NCBI GenBank assembly: GCA_903951425.1
Contig: CAJBBX010000021.1
Location: forward strand, 1-43,279
Length of the DNA: 43,279 nt
Source of the DNA: an uncultured Chthonomonas sp.
GTDB taxonomy: Bacteria; Armatimonadota; Chthonomonadetes; Chthonomonadales; CAJBBX01
Reading direction: 5' to 3'
A program made the position numbers and the translations under genes. How positions within the stretch are numbered: position 1 is the stretch's first letter; every line of letters begins with the position of its first letter. Shown here one piece after another: positions 10,995 to 19,300 of the stretch. The notes under the pieces were generated by a model. The model had not been told where the DNA came from, made no database searches, and worked only from the letters and a program-made list of their open reading frames with translations.

Positions 10995-11855
10995 ATGGCA
11001 ACCATGCGGCAGATCCGATCACGGATTCGGGTCGCCAAGAACATACAACAGATCACCAAGGCGATGAAGATGGTCGCTGCCGCGCGCCTGAGGCGTGCTC
11101 AGGATCGCGTTCAGGCTGCGCGCCCCTACGCGAAGAGCATGCGCGATGTGGTGGGCAGGCTGTCCGCGTCGAGCAGCGATGATATCGCCGATGTGTTGCT
11201 CCAGCAGCGCGACGTAGCGACCGTGGGCATCCTCGTCATCAGCGGCGACCGTGGCCTCTGCGGCAGCTACAACACCGCAGTCCTTCGCCTGGCGCAGGAA
11301 GTGGTGGCGGAGTACGGTGCAGAGCGTGTTCGGCTCTACATCGTTGGAAACCGGGGCATGGCCTTCCTGCGCCGCCGCATGGCCTGCCCGACGGAGCAGC
11401 TTGCCCTGAACCCGAACGACATCCGCTACGGCGATGCGGCCCAGATCGCCGGCCGCCTGCGGCACGACTTCGCCGAGGGTCAGGTGGATGTGGTTGAGAT
11501 CGTCTACACCGAGTTCGGCTCGGCAATCGCCCAGCGCCCGCGGCGCCTTCAGCTTCTGCCGATCGCGCCCGATGAGGCCGGCTCGGGCGCCGCGGACCAG
11601 CCCATCTTCGAGCCCAACCCGCAGGTGCTGGCCTCCGAGCTGCTTCCGCGCTACCTCGTCACGCAGGTCTTCAGCGCGCTCCTTGAGTCGATCGCCAGCG
11701 AGCAGGGCGCCAGGATGACCTCCATGACGTCGGCGACCGACAACGCGGGCAAGATGATCAGCAGCCTCACGCTGTCGCTGAACCGCGCGCGCCAGGCCGC
11801 GATCACCAAGGAACTGGCGGAGATTGTGGGCGGCGCGGAGGCGCTGAAGGGCTAG
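10995..11855 (+). CDS. atpG: F1Fo ATP synthase gamma subunit, isolated gene
   Basis: A 286-residue central-stalk subunit. The N-terminal helix is typical (MRQIRSRIRVAKNIQQITKAM, shown here only in part), and the C-terminal helix has the GARMTSMTSATDNAG and RQAAITKEL signatures. ATG 10995 follows AGGAG (10977-10981) by 13 bases; a second ATG at 11004 would be too far from that site. Gamma rotates inside the alpha3beta3 ring. In most bacteria it sits between atpA and atpD. Here it stands alone with its own upstream region and a terminator directly after it, transcribed away from nusB and opposite to atpD-atpC. Confidence 0.95.
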   Translation: MATMRQIRSRIRVAKNIQQITKAMKMVAAARLRRAQDRVQAARPYAKSMRDVVGRLSASSSDDIADVLLQQRDVATVGILVISGDRGLCGSYNTAVLRLAQEVVAEYGAERVRLYIVGNRGMAFLRRRMACPTEQLALNPNDIRYGDAAQIAGRLRHDFAEGQVDVVEIVYTEFGSAIAQRPRRLQLLPIAPDEAGSGAADQPIFEPNPQVLASELLPRYLVTQVFSALLESIASEQGARMTSMTSATDNAGKMISSLTLSLNRARQAAITKELAEIVGGAEALKG

Positions 11856-11882
11856 GCAACGTTCGCCACACCCAGCATGCAC

Positions 11883-11916
11883 GAAGGAGGGGTCGCCAGT
11901 CGGCGGCCCCTCCTTC
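11883..11916. terminator. Bidirectional terminator between atpG and tkt
   Basis: A 16-bp stem (one G-U pair) with a 4-base loop: GAAGGAGGGG pairs with CCCCTCCTTC and the stem continues inward through CGCC/GGCG. It lies between two convergent stops, 27 bases after atpG and 19 bases from tkt. No long U-run follows on the plus strand. Confidence 0.75.
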
Positions 11917-11935
11917 TGCCCGTCTGGGCGAGGAG

Positions 11936-13972
11936 CTACTTGCCGATGACGCCCTTGGCCACTGCAGCCACGTTGGCCGCCGTGAAACCGAACTCCTCCA
12001 ACAGGAGCTCCGCCGGGGCAGATGCGCCGAACCGGTCCAAGCCGATCACAGCCCCGCCGCAACCCGCGTACTTGTGCCACCCGAAGGTCGCCGCCGCCTC
12101 AATGGTGACGCGCTTCACGCCGCACGGCAGCACGCTTTGGCGGTAGGCTTCATCCTGCGCGTCGAAGAGCTCACAGGAGGGCATGCTAACGACGCGCGCC
12201 TGCACGCCGTCCTTGGCCAGCAGCGCAGCCGCTGATGCCGCAAGCGCCACTTCGGAGCCTGTGGCGACCAGGATGACGTCAGGCTTGGCGCCCTCGGCCT
12301 CCAGAAGCACGTAGGCGCCCTTCTCGGTGCGGTCGACCGGACCCGTGATGGTGCGGTCGAAGTTAGGCACCTTCTGGCGGCTCAGGACGAGCGCTGTGGG
12401 GCCGGTCTTGCGCCGCATGGCGATCTTCCAGGCCTCGGCGGTCTCGTTGGCGTCGGCGGGCCGCAGCGTGACCACATTCGGTGTGGCCCGCAACGCGGCG
12501 AGTTGCTCGATGGGCTGGTGCGTCGGCCCGTCCTCGCCCAGCGCGATGCTGTCGTGGGTGAACACGTAGGTGACGGGCAGGTCCATGAGCGCCGACAGCC
12601 GGAGGGCCGGCTTCAGGTAGTCGTAGAAGTTGAAGAACGTCGCCACGAAGGGCCGGATGCCGCCGTGGAGGGCCATGCCGTTGGCTGCGGCGGCCATGGC
12701 GAACTCGCGAACGCCGAAGTGCTGGTTGCGCCCCGCGTACGACCAGGTCGGCCCCACGGCGCCTTCAACGGGCGCGGTACACTTGGAGCCCTCGAAGTCG
12801 CCCATCCCCTTCAGCGCGGTGTTGGTCGAGGGGTTAAGGTCTGCGGAGCCGCCGGCGAGGTAGGGGAGCCGCTTCGCAATGGCGTTGAGTACCTTGCCGG
12901 ACGACGCCCGGGTCGCCATGGCGTCGGCAACGCCGAACACGGGCACTTCAGCGTCCCAACCGGCGGGGAGCTCCATATCGATGCCCTGCATGAAGCACCG
13001 GGCGGCCCCGGCGTCGACGGCCCGCCAAGCGGCGAGTGAAGCGTTCCACGTGGCGTGCGCGGCGCGGCCGGCGTCTGCCGTGGCAGCGAAGTGCGCCGCC
13101 ACGTCAGCGGGCACCATGAAGTCGGCATCGTCGGCCCAGCCCAGGTTCCGCTTGGTGGCTGCAACCTCATCCTTGCCCAGCGGGCTACCATGCGATTCGC
13201 AGCTGTTAGCCTTGTTCGGCGAGCCGAAGCCGATGATGGTCTTAACGATCACCAGCGAAGGCTTGTCGGACACCTTCTTGGCCGCGGCGATGGCGGCATC
13301 AATGGCGTCGACGTCATTTCCGTCGGCCACCGTCGCCACGTCCCAGCCGTAGGCCTGGAAGCGCTTGCCGACATCCTCGGTAAAGCAGAGGTCCGAGGCG
13401 CCCGCCAGCGAGATGTCGTTGCTGTCGTACACGCAGATGAGCTTGCCCAGGCAGAGGTGACCCGCCAGGGAGGCGGCCTCGGAAGCCACGCCTTCCATCA
13501 TGTCGCCGTCGGATGCGAGGACATACGTGAAGTGATCGACGATGGCGCGGCCCGGCGCGTTGTTCGTGGCGGCGAGATGGGCCTCAGCCATGGCCATGCC
13601 GACGGCAGTGGCGAAGCCCTGGCCCAGCGGTCCCGTGGTGGTCTCGACGCCCGGCGTGATGCCATACTCGGGATGGCCCGGCGTCTTGCTGCCCCGCTGG
13701 CGGAAAGCCCTCAGGTCATCCAGGGAAAGGTCATAGCCGGCGAGGTGCAGCAGGCTATACAGCAGCATTGAGCCGTGGCCGCCCGACAACACGAAGCGGT
13801 CGCGGTCAGGCCAGGTGGGATCGGACGGGTCATGCTTCAGGTGGCGCGCCCAGAGCGCATAGGCCATGGGGGCCGCGCCGAGGGGCAGGCCCGGATGACC
13901 GGAGTTGGCTTTCTGGATCGCGTCGATGGAGAGCACGCGAATCGCATCCACGCAACGTTGGTCCAACGACAT
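11936..13972 (-). CDS. tkt: Transketolase
   Basis: A 678-residue, full-length transketolase. It transfers two-carbon ketol units in the pentose phosphate pathway using thiamine diphosphate. Visible blocks are [17 protein letters not shown], the TPP-binding GDMMEG segment and following Asn (YDSNDIS), [16 protein letters not shown], and the pyrimidine-domain stretch [20 protein letters not shown] with its catalytic His/Asp/Glu. The C-terminal domain is complete. ATG 13972 has AGGAGGA (13978-13984) 5 bases upstream. It appears monocistronic: convergent with atpG and divergent from the acyltransferase. Confidence 0.97.
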   Translation of the reverse strand: MSLDQRCVDAIRVLSIDAIQKANSGHPGLPLGAAPMAYALWARHLKHDPSDPTWPDRDRFVLSGGHGSMLLYSLLHLAGYDLSLDDLRAFRQRGSKTPGHPEYGITPGVETTTGPLGQGFATAVGMAMAEAHLAATNNAPGRAIVDHFTYVLASDGDMMEGVASEAASLAGHLCLGKLICVYDSNDISLAGASDLCFTEDVGKRFQAYGWDVATVADGNDVDAIDAAIAAAKKVSDKPSLVIVKTIIGFGSPNKANSCESHGSPLGKDEVAATKRNLGWADDADFMVPADVAAHFAATADAGRAAHATWNASLAAWRAVDAGAARCFMQGIDMELPAGWDAEVPVFGVADAMATRASSGKVLNAIAKRLPYLAGGSADLNPSTNTALKGMGDFEGSKCTAPVEGAVGPTWSYAGRNQHFGVREFAMAAAANGMALHGGIRPFVATFFNFYDYLKPALRLSALMDLPVTYVFTHDSIALGEDGPTHQPIEQLAALRATPNVVTLRPADANETAEAWKIAMRRKTGPTALVLSRQKVPNFDRTITGPVDRTEKGAYVLLEAEGAKPDVILVATGSEVALAASAAALLAKDGVQARVVSMPSCELFDAQDEAYRQSVLPCGVKRVTIEAAATFGWHKYAGCGGAVIGLDRFGASAPAELLLEEFGFTAANVAAVAKGVIGK

Positions 13973-13986
13973 CTATGTCCTCCTAA

Positions 13987-14012
13987 GGGCGTCAGCCGGG
14001 GGGCGTCAGCCG
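13987..14012 (-). repeat. Tandem 12-bp direct repeat just upstream of the tkt ribosome site
   Basis: The 12-mer CGGCTGACGCCC (minus strand) occurs at 13987-13998 and again at 14001-14012, a 14-base period, immediately before the tkt Shine-Dalgarno site. It could be an operator or a local duplication; no palindrome is seen. Confidence 0.5.
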
Positions 14013-14173
14013 CAGTTTGTAGCGCACTCCCTATATTCGCCGCCGTCGCCTCGCGAACCTGCCCGCCGAGCGGCCATGCAAGCAAACCCACGCACGAAAA
14101 GTGGGCCACACGACCCATACGTCATGCCCCTGCACGGCGTATCATGAAGCAGACACTGAACGGAGGGAGTCCC

Positions 14174-14824
14174 GTGGGCAAGTGGTTGCTGAACGCTATC
14201 GTGCTTGGCGGTATCCGGCTGATCCTCAAGGCGCTTGGCGGCTATCGGCGCATCTTTGAGCACAATCCGCCGAGAACAGGGGCGTTGATCGTAGCACCCA
14301 ACCACATTAGCCACGCCGACCCTGCGCTGGTGGCGGTGACCATTCCCCGGCGCTGCAAGTACCTGGCCACCGACGAGCTCTTCACGATCCGGTTTCTTGG
14401 ACGGCTCTGCACCGCCATGGGCGCCTTCCCTATCAAGCAGGACTCGCCGGACCTCGGGGCCATGAGGCGTGCCCTGGGAGTGCTGAAGGCCGGCGAGGCG
14501 CTCGTGGCAGTCCCCGAGGGCCATGAAAGCGCCGACGGAGCCCTGCAGCCCTTGCAGGGCGGCGTCCTGATGCTGGCGCAGCGCTCGGGCTGCGCCGTCC
14601 TGCCGGTGGGTATCGCGGGCACGGACAGCGTCGTGCCGCCTCGCTCTTTTCGCTTCGTGCGCACTTCGACCAGACTGGTGATCGTCTACGGCGAGGCGAT
14701 CCCCTGGGAGGAGCTCTCTGGTGGGCTCAGCGGCCGTCCGGGCCTTGAGGCTGCCCGGGAGCGGCTCGGAATTGAGATCCGACGCCTGCGCACCAAAGCG
14801 CTCGAGTACCGAGGCGCGCCATAG
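14174..14824 (+). CDS. plsC: PlsC-type 1-acyl-sn-glycerol-3-phosphate acyltransferase
   Basis: About 216 residues, normal for small PlsC enzymes. It moves an acyl chain to lysophosphatidic acid at the inner membrane. Motif 1 is NHISHAD (HX4D) near residue 40. Motif 3 is [14 protein letters not shown], where the common form is FPEGTRS; the catalytic-pocket PEG is kept but Thr-Arg is replaced by His-Glu. The later block [11 protein letters not shown] is also typical. I prefer GTG 14174 because GGAGGG (14162-14167) lies 6 bases upstream. An ATG at 14144 is in frame but lacks a site. The His-Glu change could mean a different acyl donor or acceptor. Confidence 0.85.
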   Translation: MGKWLLNAIVLGGIRLILKALGGYRRIFEHNPPRTGALIVAPNHISHADPALVAVTIPRRCKYLATDELFTIRFLGRLCTAMGAFPIKQDSPDLGAMRRALGVLKAGEALVAVPEGHESADGALQPLQGGVLMLAQRSGCAVLPVGIAGTDSVVPPRSFRFVRTSTRLVIVYGEAIPWEELSGGLSGRPGLEAARERLGIEIRRLRTKALEYRGAP

Positions 14825-14827
14825 GGG

Positions 14828-14856
14828 TTCCACTTGGGCGGGTGAGCGGGTATGCT
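14828..14856 (+). promoter_or_regulatory. Possible sigma70 promoter for the ferredoxin gene
   Basis: TTCCAC (14828-14833), a 17-base spacer and TATGCT (14851-14856) would start a transcript about 60 bases before the ferredoxin ATG. The -35 is poor. Confidence 0.35.
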
Positions 14857-14921
14857 TCCGAGAAGCAGAGGGCCTCTCGGCCTCAGTGATCCAAAGACCG
14901 TCTGGAACAAGGAGAATGGCT

Positions 14922-15185
14922 ATGGCCTACGTGGTGTGTGAGCCCTGTATCGGCGTAAAGGACAAGGCGTGCGTCGGCGTCTGCCCTGTGGACTGCTTTG
15001 CCGACAAGGTCTACACCGATGCCGACGGCAACTCGTTTGATATGCTGTTCATCAACCCCGACGAGTGCATAGACTGCGGCCTGTGCGAGCCGGAGTGCCC
15101 CGTGAACGCCATCTACGCCGACAGCGACGTGCCGGCGCAGTGGGAAGCGTTCATCCAGCGCAACGCGGCGGCTCACGGCAAGTAG
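14922..15185 (+). CDS. 7Fe ferredoxin (3Fe-4S/4Fe-4S)
   Basis: An 87-residue low-potential electron carrier. The first cluster motif is C-x7-C-x3-CP ([14 protein letters not shown]) with a later Cys (DCF). The second is the full C-x2-C-x2-C-x3-CP ([12 protein letters not shown]). This arrangement matches Azotobacter/Thermus-type seven-iron ferredoxins with one 3Fe-4S and one 4Fe-4S cluster. ATG 14922 follows AAGGAG by 7 bases; the ATG at 14916 would leave only one base. A terminator follows, so it appears to be a single-gene unit. Its partner enzyme is not evident from the context. Confidence 0.92.
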   Translation: MAYVVCEPCIGVKDKACVGVCPVDCFADKVYTDADGNSFDMLFINPDECIDCGLCEPECPVNAIYADSDVPAQWEAFIQRNAAAHGK

Positions 15186-15211
15186 CACACGCGGCGGTAC
15201 GGCTTCAACCT

Positions 15212-15239
15212 GGGCGCAGCCAACCGGGCTGCGCCCTTT
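15212..15239 (+). terminator. Rho-independent terminator after the ferredoxin gene
   Basis: A 10-bp perfect stem (GGGCGCAGCC with GGCTGCGCCC) and 5-base loop, followed by TTTGCTT, lie 26 bases after the ferredoxin stop. Confidence 0.75.
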
Positions 15240-15262
15240 GCTTACCGGACAGGACCACGACC

Positions 15263-15820
15263 ATGGCCGATAGCATCTACACGCGGTCGGGCGATGAAGG
15301 CTCCACGGGCCTCTACTCGGGCGAGCGCGTCCCCAAGGACGACCCGCGAGTGTCCGCATGCGGCGACATTGACGAACTGAACGCCATACTGGGCTTGGCC
15401 CGTGACGCAGAGGGAAGCGGCGGGCTCGCAGTGTCGATCCTCGCCATCCAGAAGCAGCTCTTCGTAGTCGGCTCGGACGTGGCGACTACCGCCGCGGCCG
15501 CGAATCGCGCCTGTCGTGTGCCGGACACATGGGTCACCGCCCTGGAAGCGCAGATCGACGAGTCCTGGAGTGCCCTACCGCCGCTGACGGCCTTCATCGT
15601 CCCTGGAGGGTCGCCGACGGCCTGCTGGCTGCACGTGGCCAGGACGGTGTGTCGTCGCGCCGAGCGTGCCCTGGCCGGACTGATCCGGGCCGGCGAACTG
15701 AGCCCCGCAGTGGCGCAGTACCTGAACCGTCTGTCAGACCTGCTCTTCGCCTGGGCCCGGCAAGCCAACCACGCCGCCGCCGTTCCGGAGACGACCGTCA
15801 GCCCAACTGCCGCCGTCTGA
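15263..15820 (+). CDS. pduO: PduO-type ATP:cob(I)alamin adenosyltransferase
   Basis: A 185-residue protein that makes adenosylcobalamin from cob(I)alamin and ATP. The N-terminal ATP-binding signature YTRSGDEGSTGLYSGERVPKDD is close to the canonical TKTGDDGTTGL form. GDIDELNAILG, FIVPGG, ARTVCRRAER and the C-terminal YLNRLSDLLFAWAR block are all present. These residues bind ATP and shape the corrin pocket in MMAB/PduO enzymes. The Shine-Dalgarno site is weak (AGGACC). It lies just after the ferredoxin terminator and converges with the SRPBCC gene 12 bases away. A BtuD-like ATPase in the window (31499) suggests the organism handles imported cobalamin. Confidence 0.93.
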   Translation: MADSIYTRSGDEGSTGLYSGERVPKDDPRVSACGDIDELNAILGLARDAEGSGGLAVSILAIQKQLFVVGSDVATTAAAANRACRVPDTWVTALEAQIDESWSALPPLTAFIVPGGSPTACWLHVARTVCRRAERALAGLIRAGELSPAVAQYLNRLSDLLFAWARQANHAAAVPETTVSPTAAV

Positions 15821-15832
15821 CGGCCGCTCCCG

Positions 15833-16285
15833 TCACGCAGGCTGCTCGGCCCTCTCCTTGATTGCCTGCATCTGGGCCGCTAAGTTCCCCTCCATCTTCT
15901 TGCGTATGAGCGCCTTGATCATGGGGCCGATTAGCGGCACGTTGTACTCGTACTCCAGAACTGAAACGAACCGCGTGCCAGCGCCGACAGGCTCGAAACG
16001 CCACTCGCCCGACATGGCGTCCATGTCGCCGCGGACCATGCGGAACGTGTCGGTCAGCTGCTGAGCGTCCCAGGCATCTTCCTGCACCCACTTGATCGTC
16101 ATCCTAAAGTCGCGGATCAGACCAACCCACTCGCTGAGCGTCGTCTGCCCGTCCGCGCTTGTCTCCAGGATGGTGATTGATTGCAGGTCTTCCATGAAGG
16201 TGGGGAAGTCCTCAACCTTGCGGGCGATCTCATACACCCGCTGCGGCGGCGCGGCTACGTCGCGAACCAGCTCGATCCTGGGCAT
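15833..16285 (-). CDS. SRPBCC-fold (Coq10/START-like) protein
   Basis: A 150-residue single-domain protein. It opens with the characteristic strand and helix IELVRDVAAPPQRVYEIARKVEDFPTFM (quoted partly), then alternating strands including WRFEPVGAGTRFVSVLEYEY, and closes with a long helix (LIRKKMEGNLAAQMQAIKER). This helix-grip fold binds hydrophobic ligands; relatives include Coq10 and ribosome-associated toxin RatA-like proteins. No signal peptide. The ligand cannot be told. Its 5' end faces the terminator of the large Ig-repeat gene. Confidence 0.75.
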   Translation of the reverse strand: MPRIELVRDVAAPPQRVYEIARKVEDFPTFMEDLQSITILETSADGQTTLSEWVGLIRDFRMTIKWVQEDAWDAQQLTDTFRMVRGDMDAMSGEWRFEPVGAGTRFVSVLEYEYNVPLIGPMIKALIRKKMEGNLAAQMQAIKERAEQPA

Positions 16286-16302
16286 GCTGTTTACCTGAAG
16301 GA

Positions 16303-16332
16303 ACAGCCCCTCCCGTTACCGGGAAGGGCTGT
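16303..16332 (-). terminator. Hairpin downstream of the Ig-repeat giant
   Basis: A 13-bp stem with one mismatch (ACAGCCC and TCCCG pairing with CGGGA and GGGCTGT) and a 4-base loop. It lies between the giant gene stop and the start of the SRPBCC gene. A second small stem (GGAGGCG/CGCCTCC, 16350-16375) lies nearer the stop. No U-run follows, so termination strength is uncertain. Confidence 0.5.
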
Positions 16333-16388
16333 CTCCTAGTACGGAGAATGGAGGCGGAGCCGAAGCGACGCCTCCGAGTTGGCAAGTC

Positions 16389-19300
16389 CTACGGGATCAT
16401 CTTCAAGATACCGGTCGCGGACGACGCGTCGTAGGAGATGTCTCCAGCGAACGCGGTCCCGATGGTATGGTTGACGATGGGCAGTGCCGCAGGAATGGCG
16501 TACGAGAGGTTGGCAATACCGTCGGCGCCGGTGACTGCGCTACCGATGGCAGAACCGTCGAGCGTGTAGTCGATGGTCTTGCCGCCGAGCTTGGCGTAGT
16601 CGGGAAGCCGCCGGAGGTAGCTCATCAGCGTCACGGTGACGCCCTGGCGACCGGTCCGCGGGTAAGCGTACAGGTACGACGGGGCCTTCTGGACGGTCAG
16701 TGTGCCGGTGTTGCTGGAGGCGTTGTAGCCGCCATCCCCGGCCCATGCGCTACTGATCACGCGGACGCCGGGGCCGGAGCCTTCGGGGACCGTGTAACCG
16801 AGTTGGACGTAACCGGCGGGTCGAGTTACGTCAGTACCGATCAGGGTGCTGTCGACGGACAGGCTCATGGTCTTGCCGGATACCGGCGAGTTGTCCATGC
16901 GGTAGAGGTAGGCCTTGAGCACCGTGTAAGTGGCGATCTTGGCGGTACGGTCGACCACGTAGACCTTGGTGGCGGTGCCGCCGGTAACCGTCAGCTTGCC
17001 CGAGCCGGTGCTCGCGTTGTAGCCGACGTCACCCGCGAACTCCGCGGTGATGGTGCGGATGCCCGCAACACCAGGAATGGTCCAGGTGTAGCTGGCGCCC
17101 GAGGCGCCCGACGTCGTGCCGGTGCCGGCAACGGTGCCGTCCACCTTGAAGGTGAGCGTCTTGCCGGTGAGCCAGCCGCTGTCGGTCGTCCGCTTCAGGT
17201 AACCGCGCAGGAGCACGGTCTCCGTGGCGTGGCCGGTGCGATCCGGAGCGTAGACCGAGGTTGCCGCGGGAACGACCGTCAGTGTGCCGGTGCCCGTGCT
17301 CTCCAGGTACTCGGCATCGCCTGCGAACTTGGCCTCGATCTCGAACGTGGCAGCCGTATCACCGGTCGCCGCCGAGGAGGTTGCGACGCCCGCAGCGTCC
17401 GTGGTTCCGGCAGCAATGGCCGTGCCGGCGACCTTGAAGGTGACCGACTTGCCGCTGAGCCCGGCTCCGTCGTTGTTGCGGGTAAGAGTTACAGAGATCG
17501 CGGCAGCGGCGCCACCGGGGGTTCCGGAGGCGGCGGCAACCACGAGGGTGGTGTTAACGGTGACGGTGAGCGTGCCGCTGGCCGTGGTGGCCTCGTAGCT
17601 CACATCACCCGCGAACTCGGCGCCGATGGGATGCGCACCGGCCATCGCCGTGGCGGGAATGGCATAGGTGAGGGTGTAGTCGCCCCCACCATCCGTGACG
17701 GCAGAGCCGACGGCGGTGCCGTGGACGGTCACGTTGATGGTCTTGCCGGACAGGTCGGCGCCGTCCGTGGTACGGGTCAGGTTACCGGTGATGTCCACCG
17801 ACGTACCGGCCACGCCGGCGGGGCTGCTCACTGTGAGAGCAGTGTCGGCCTTGTTGACCGTAAGGGTGCCGGAGCCTGCACTGGCGTTGTACTCGCCGTC
17901 GCCGGCGAATGCAGCGTTGATCGTGGACGCGCCGGGCGGCTCAGGAAGAACATAGTCGACGCTGGCGACGCCGGATGCGTTGGTGTCGCTGGAGCCGACG
18001 CCTGTGCCGCTCAGGTCAAACGCCACGCTCTTGCCGCCGAGCGGAGCGCCGTCGCTGTTTCGGGTCACGGTAGCCGTCAAGGCGACCGTCGCAGCGACCT
18101 TACCAGTGACGTCGGGGACGGCAACGGTGGTGTCCGCCTTCTGGATGGTGAGGGTGCCGGCGCCGCTCGATGCAGCGTAGACAACATCCCCCGCGAAGGC
18201 GCCGCCGATGGGCTTGTCGCCCACGAAGCCGGCCGGGATGACGTAGGACGAAGTGGCTACGCCGGCCGCATCGGTGGCGCCCGATCCGGCAGCAGTGCCA
18301 TCAACCGTGAAGGTGACGGTCTTGCCTGCCAGTACGCCGGCGTCATAGTTGCGGGTCAGGGTAGCGGAGAGGGTGACGGTGGCGCCGATCTGGCCGGAGA
18401 CGTTGGCAACTGCCAGGGCAGTCGTGTCGGTCACGGTCAGGGTGTTGGCGCCGGTACCGGCGTTGTACGCCACGTCGCCGTCAAACTCGTACTTGGCCTC
18501 GTACTGGCCGGGACCCTGAGTGACGGTGTAGATATAGGAGGCCAGTCCGGCGCCGTTGGTAACAGCCGAACCCACCGCGGTTCCGTTAACCTTGTAGTTA
18601 ACGGTCCGGCCGGCGAGGTAGGCGAGGTCGGTGGTGCGGCGCAGGTAGGCCTTCAGGTCGGCATTGCCGCCCGGGGTCGTGGTGCGGTCGAAACCGAACA
18701 GCGTGGTGTTCGCCTTGCCCACAGTGAGCTTGGCGGAGCCGGTGCTGCTGTTGTACGTTGCGTCGCCGGCGAAGGCAACGCCGATTGGGCGCACGCCGGC
18801 GCCGACGCCCTCAGGCACGGCGTAGTTGGCGGTAGCCTCACCGGACGCGATGGTCGTGCCGGATCCTGCGGCCGAGCCGTCCACCGTGAAGGTGAGGGTG
18901 CGGCCTGCGATGGCGCCATTGTCGGTCGTCCGGAAGAGGTAGGCCTTCAGGGCGGTGACAGCGCCGATGACGCCGGTGCGATCCGGCGCATAGATCTTGG
19001 TGGGCGTCTGAAGGACGGTCAGCGTGCCTGATCCTGTGCTGGCGGCGTTGGTGCCGTCGAACAGGAAAGCCGCGTCGATCGTCCGGTCGCCGATGCCGGT
19101 CAGCTCGGGCACGATGTAGCTCACCGTGGCGATACCGGAAGCATCGGTGGTGCCGGAACCGGCGGCGGTGCCGCTCACCTTGAAGGAGAGCGTCTTGCCG
19201 GCAATACCGGCGGAGGTGTCATCGTTTACCAGCTTGGCAGTGAGGGGCACAGCCAGGCCGATCTGCGAACTCTTGTTGTCCACCTCGATGTGGGTCGGGA

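Noticed and set aside
16467..19031. Long plus-strand open frame of 854 codons opposite the Ig-repeat gene
   Set aside because: It mirrors the GC-rich repeat array; the product is Gly/Arg/Val-rich without domains, while the minus-strand frame has a signal peptide, a promoter and recognisable repeats.
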